A stretch of 32,638 nt of DNA, taken from positions 1 to 32,638 of the forward strand of contig JACPHA010000003.1 in NCBI GenBank assembly GCA_016188825.1, in the 5' to 3' direction. This document shows positions 30,638 to 32,638 of the stretch, piece by piece. This stretch comes from Candidatus Pacearchaeota archaeon (GTDB lineage: Archaea; Nanobdellota; Nanobdellia; Pacearchaeales; GW2011-AR1). Numbering within the stretch: the first letter of the stretch is position 1; each line of letters opens with the position of its first letter. Below the pieces are notes generated by a model, which saw only the letters and a list, made by a program, of their open reading frames with translations, searched no databases and had not been told where the DNA came from. The position numbers were made by a program, and so were the translations under genes.

Positions 30638-32416
30638 TTATATCCCCCAGTCCCCTTTCCTGCTCTTAATATCTGCAATTTCCTGCAAAACCTTTAATTC
30701 ATTAGAAGAAAGCAAATCCTTGTTTTTCTTGAAATTCTTAAACTGGTTTGCGGTCAGCTCAGAATATAAAAATCTTTTCTCTCCTATTTTTCTGTCAAAA
30801 TAAATTCCTGGAAGAGCAATCGCAACTTCTTTTCCTTCACTTACCTCTTGAGCAGATTTCTTGTCCATCTGTATTGATTTTACTCTTGCAATTTCCTCTC
30901 CGCTCTCATCAATCAGCCTGGCTCCAACTTTTAATTTTCCTCCAACAACCTTGACTCCAAAAATAGCAGGATTGGAATTTCTAAAAACATAATTCTTCAA
31001 AATCTCAAGCTTGCAAATTGGAGCCAAACTTAACATGCGTTCTCTTTCAATTTCTTTCGCTTTCTCCCCGCGCCATTTCTGCAAATCCTCAATCAACTTG
31101 TAAATAACGTCATGCCTTATGATTTCAACATTTCCTTTATCAAGATTTTCCTCAAAGCCAACATTAAAACCTAAAACAACTGCATTTAACGGATTTATTT
31201 CAAGATTTGCTTTTGCAGAAACAATGTCTGTTTTTCCAATGTCTCCTATTCCTGCTTTTGCAATTTTTATATTTTCTTGCTTAAGCAAAGTCATCAAAGC
31301 CTCTAAGCTACCCAAAGATTCTGCCTTGATTATAATACCCTCCTTGTCAACATTTATCACCCCTGAAATTTCCTTCTTAAACGCTTCTCTTATTTTATCC
31401 AAATTATTATTTACTTTTTGAAATGGCATTCCTGGCAAAACTCCCTCTTTGTTTGTCAAATGCAATCTCGCTCCGGTCGCTGCACTAATCGTTTTAATTG
31501 CCTCGTACTTAAATGAAAGCGGTTGAATTTCTTCAATGGCTCGGACTTTAGAAACAAGAACATCTCCAAAACTTGCAATCGCAATTTCATTGCCTTCTTT
31601 CAAAACGCCATCATACAAAATTCCCTCAATGTAATCCAAAGACTTTTCTTTCTTGATTTCCAAAATAACTCCCTTGGCTTCTTCTGAAAAGCACAATCTT
31701 TCTTTCAAAAATCTTTGAGACAAACCGCAAAGCACAAGCATCAGCTCTGGAATCCCCTCTTTGGTTCTGGCAGAACATGGAACAATCGCAATCTTTTTTG
31801 TAAAATCAATTATCTCATAATAAAGCTCTGAATCAAAACCATGTTCTGACAAAGCTCCTTGAAAAGTCAAAAATGCCTCGTCAAATTCCTGTTTGACATT
31901 CATTGCCTGACCGTCAATTGATTCTTTCAAATTCTTGTCTAAATTCGTCTTCCACCCAGAAATTGTATCAATTTTATTCAAGGCAATCAAAAAAGGAGTT
32001 TTATTTGTCTTCAATATCTGCAAAACCTCTGCAGTTTGTGGTTTTATGCCTTCTTTTATGCTAACAACCAAAATAGCCAAATCAGCTAAACTTCCTCCGC
32101 GTTTTCTTAAATTAGTAAACGCTGCATGCCCAGGCGTGTCAATAAATAAAAACCCGGGAATTTCTAAATGAATTCCCTGCTTATCAACCAGTGGGCAAGC
32201 CTTTTTTATTTGCTCATAGGGGCATTTCGTAAAAGAAATCTTCTGTGTTATCCCACCGGCCTCTCCTGCCTGAACATTCGTCCCCCTAAAACAATCCAGC
32301 AAACTAGTTTTCCCATGATCCACATGTCCAACTACAGTAACTATGGGCTGTCTTATTTTTTTCTCCGCTTCTCTCTGCATTTCCTGACTTTGCATTTTCT
32401 CGCTTTTCATTTTCAT
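30638..32416 (-). CDS. infB: Translation initiation factor aIF5B (IF2-like)
   Basis: 592 aa, typical archaeal length and without an intein. G1 TVVGHVDHGKTSLLD, switch I GGITQKISF, G3 FIDTPGHAAFTNLR, G4 ALNKIDT, G5 PCSARTKEGIPEL. Domain II (GVILEIKKEKSLDYIEGILY), domain III (IIIKAESLGSLEALMTLLKQ) and domain IV (CKLEILKNYVFRNSNPAIFGV) follow. It joins ribosomal subunits at initiation. Basic/acidic N-terminal tail MKMKSEKMQSQEMQREAEKK. TATA-like TTTTAAAT on the minus strand at about 32449-32456. Confidence 0.97.
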   Translation of the reverse strand: MKMKSEKMQSQEMQREAEKKIRQPIVTVVGHVDHGKTSLLDCFRGTNVQAGEAGGITQKISFTKCPYEQIKKACPLVDKQGIHLEIPGFLFIDTPGHAAFTNLRKRGGSLADLAILVVSIKEGIKPQTAEVLQILKTNKTPFLIALNKIDTISGWKTNLDKNLKESIDGQAMNVKQEFDEAFLTFQGALSEHGFDSELYYEIIDFTKKIAIVPCSARTKEGIPELMLVLCGLSQRFLKERLCFSEEAKGVILEIKKEKSLDYIEGILYDGVLKEGNEIAIASFGDVLVSKVRAIEEIQPLSFKYEAIKTISAATGARLHLTNKEGVLPGMPFQKVNNNLDKIREAFKKEISGVINVDKEGIIIKAESLGSLEALMTLLKQENIKIAKAGIGDIGKTDIVSAKANLEINPLNAVVLGFNVGFEENLDKGNVEIIRHDVIYKLIEDLQKWRGEKAKEIERERMLSLAPICKLEILKNYVFRNSNPAIFGVKVVGGKLKVGARLIDESGEEIARVKSIQMDKKSAQEVSEGKEVAIALPGIYFDRKIGEKRFLYSELTANQFKNFKKNKDLLSSNELKVLQEIADIKSRKGDWGI

Positions 32417-32497
32417 TGCCTCTATATAATTTACTCATTTTATTCAATATTTAAAACTCAAACATGCCTTTTAAAGCTTAACCTCTTGATTTTACAG

Positions 32498-32638
32498 TGT
32501 TCTATCCCGTTAATATTTCCTAACGATATATTTTTTTGATTCTTCATTTTCTCAGTTTCCTTATGAAAGCTTCTGATGGTGTTTCAAGTTCATCAAAGTT
32601 TAAAGCTTTATGCGGCTTTAAATCGTTATACCAATAAA
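32498..32638 (-). mobile_element. End of an insertion sequence cut by the window edge
   Basis: The transposase C-terminus at 32544-32638 implies an IS extending right. Its terminus probably lies near TGTTCTATCCCG at 32498, which starts with TG as expected for an IS3/IS481-type end. The true boundary and any duplication cannot be judged from one end. Confidence 0.5.
32544..32638 (-). CDS. Integrase-core (rve) transposase, C-terminus only
   Basis: The frame reads YWYNDLKPHKALNFDELETP, then SEAFIRKLRK and TGA. YN..(R/K)PH.AL....TP.EAF is the classical end of the DDE rve domain of IS3/IS481-like transposases. The catalytic triad and start lie beyond the right edge. Confidence 0.85.
   Translation of the reverse strand, partial: YWYNDLKPHKALNFDELETPSEAFIRKLRK

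Overview
The window looks like a piece of an AT-rich archaeal genome, most likely a small-genome DPANN lineage of the Woesearchaeota/Pacearchaeota type. Archaea-type information genes support this: aIF2-gamma, aIF5B, eS6, uS10 and a non-discriminating archaeal GluRS. So do a class III-signal pilin, VapBC pairs, and TATA-box promoters (TTTAAATA/TTTATAA-like) placed about 25-33 nt before the start codon, which implies leaderless mRNAs. The DPANN placement is inferred from gene style only; no marker phylogeny could be run.

Layout. 1-3311 (minus): a surface protein (TM anchor, LamG, three Cys-rich repeats) whose beta-helix half continues in another frame after a one-base shift. 3312-5098: a gene-poor stretch with several structured mini-elements, a 314-bp MITE carrying a nested 90-bp element, a NYN nuclease gene broken by one TGA, and a nuclease-like fragment. 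5099-8350 (minus): two unrecognised lineage-type proteins and a tandem winged-helix regulator. 8351-15027: gltX with a multi-hairpin repeat between promoter and start, a pilin, a CYTH protein, uS10-Nudix, and a divergent thyX/tmk pair. 15054-17592: tRNA-Ser(GGA), a broken Cys-rich remnant, a membrane protein, a DUF1264/OBAP-like exported protein of atypical base composition, and a DUF4382 protein. 17686-24424: a 1311-aa acidic Cys-rich exported protein, an SFM1-like SPOUT methyltransferase, MsrA, a DUF1761 protein, a doubly frameshifted C39-like peptidase, and a gamma-glutamylcyclotransferase-like protein. 24425-25122: the second MITE copy and a twin hairpin. 25123-32416: a translation block (aIF2-gamma, eS6, aIF5B) interleaved with a PP2C-like phosphatase, two toxin-antitoxin pairs and a lipoprotein. 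The right edge cuts into an IS transposase.

The most interesting signal is non-coding. Two copies of a roughly 220-bp MITE (inverted ends GGTGATTAG, 8-bp target duplications AAAGATTA and TAAAATAA) lie about 21 kb apart in opposite orientation. Each carries the same 90-bp double-hairpin mini-element, but at a different internal site and in opposite relative orientation. Each copy therefore preserves the empty site of the other, and the 90-bp unit is flanked by TAT on both sides in both copies. Further hairpin units with 9-13 bp arms, loops of about 20 nt and TATAG...CTATA ends occur at 3469-3515, 3610-3715, 8437-8587 and 25031-25119. They suggest a modular family of small mobile hairpin elements with 1, 2 or more units. 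One of them forms the presumed 5' leader of gltX.

Several genes are broken by a single base change or shift (surface protein, NYN, C39-like, Cys-rich remnant). Either this is a decaying accessory stretch or the assembly carries base-level errors. Both must be kept in mind.
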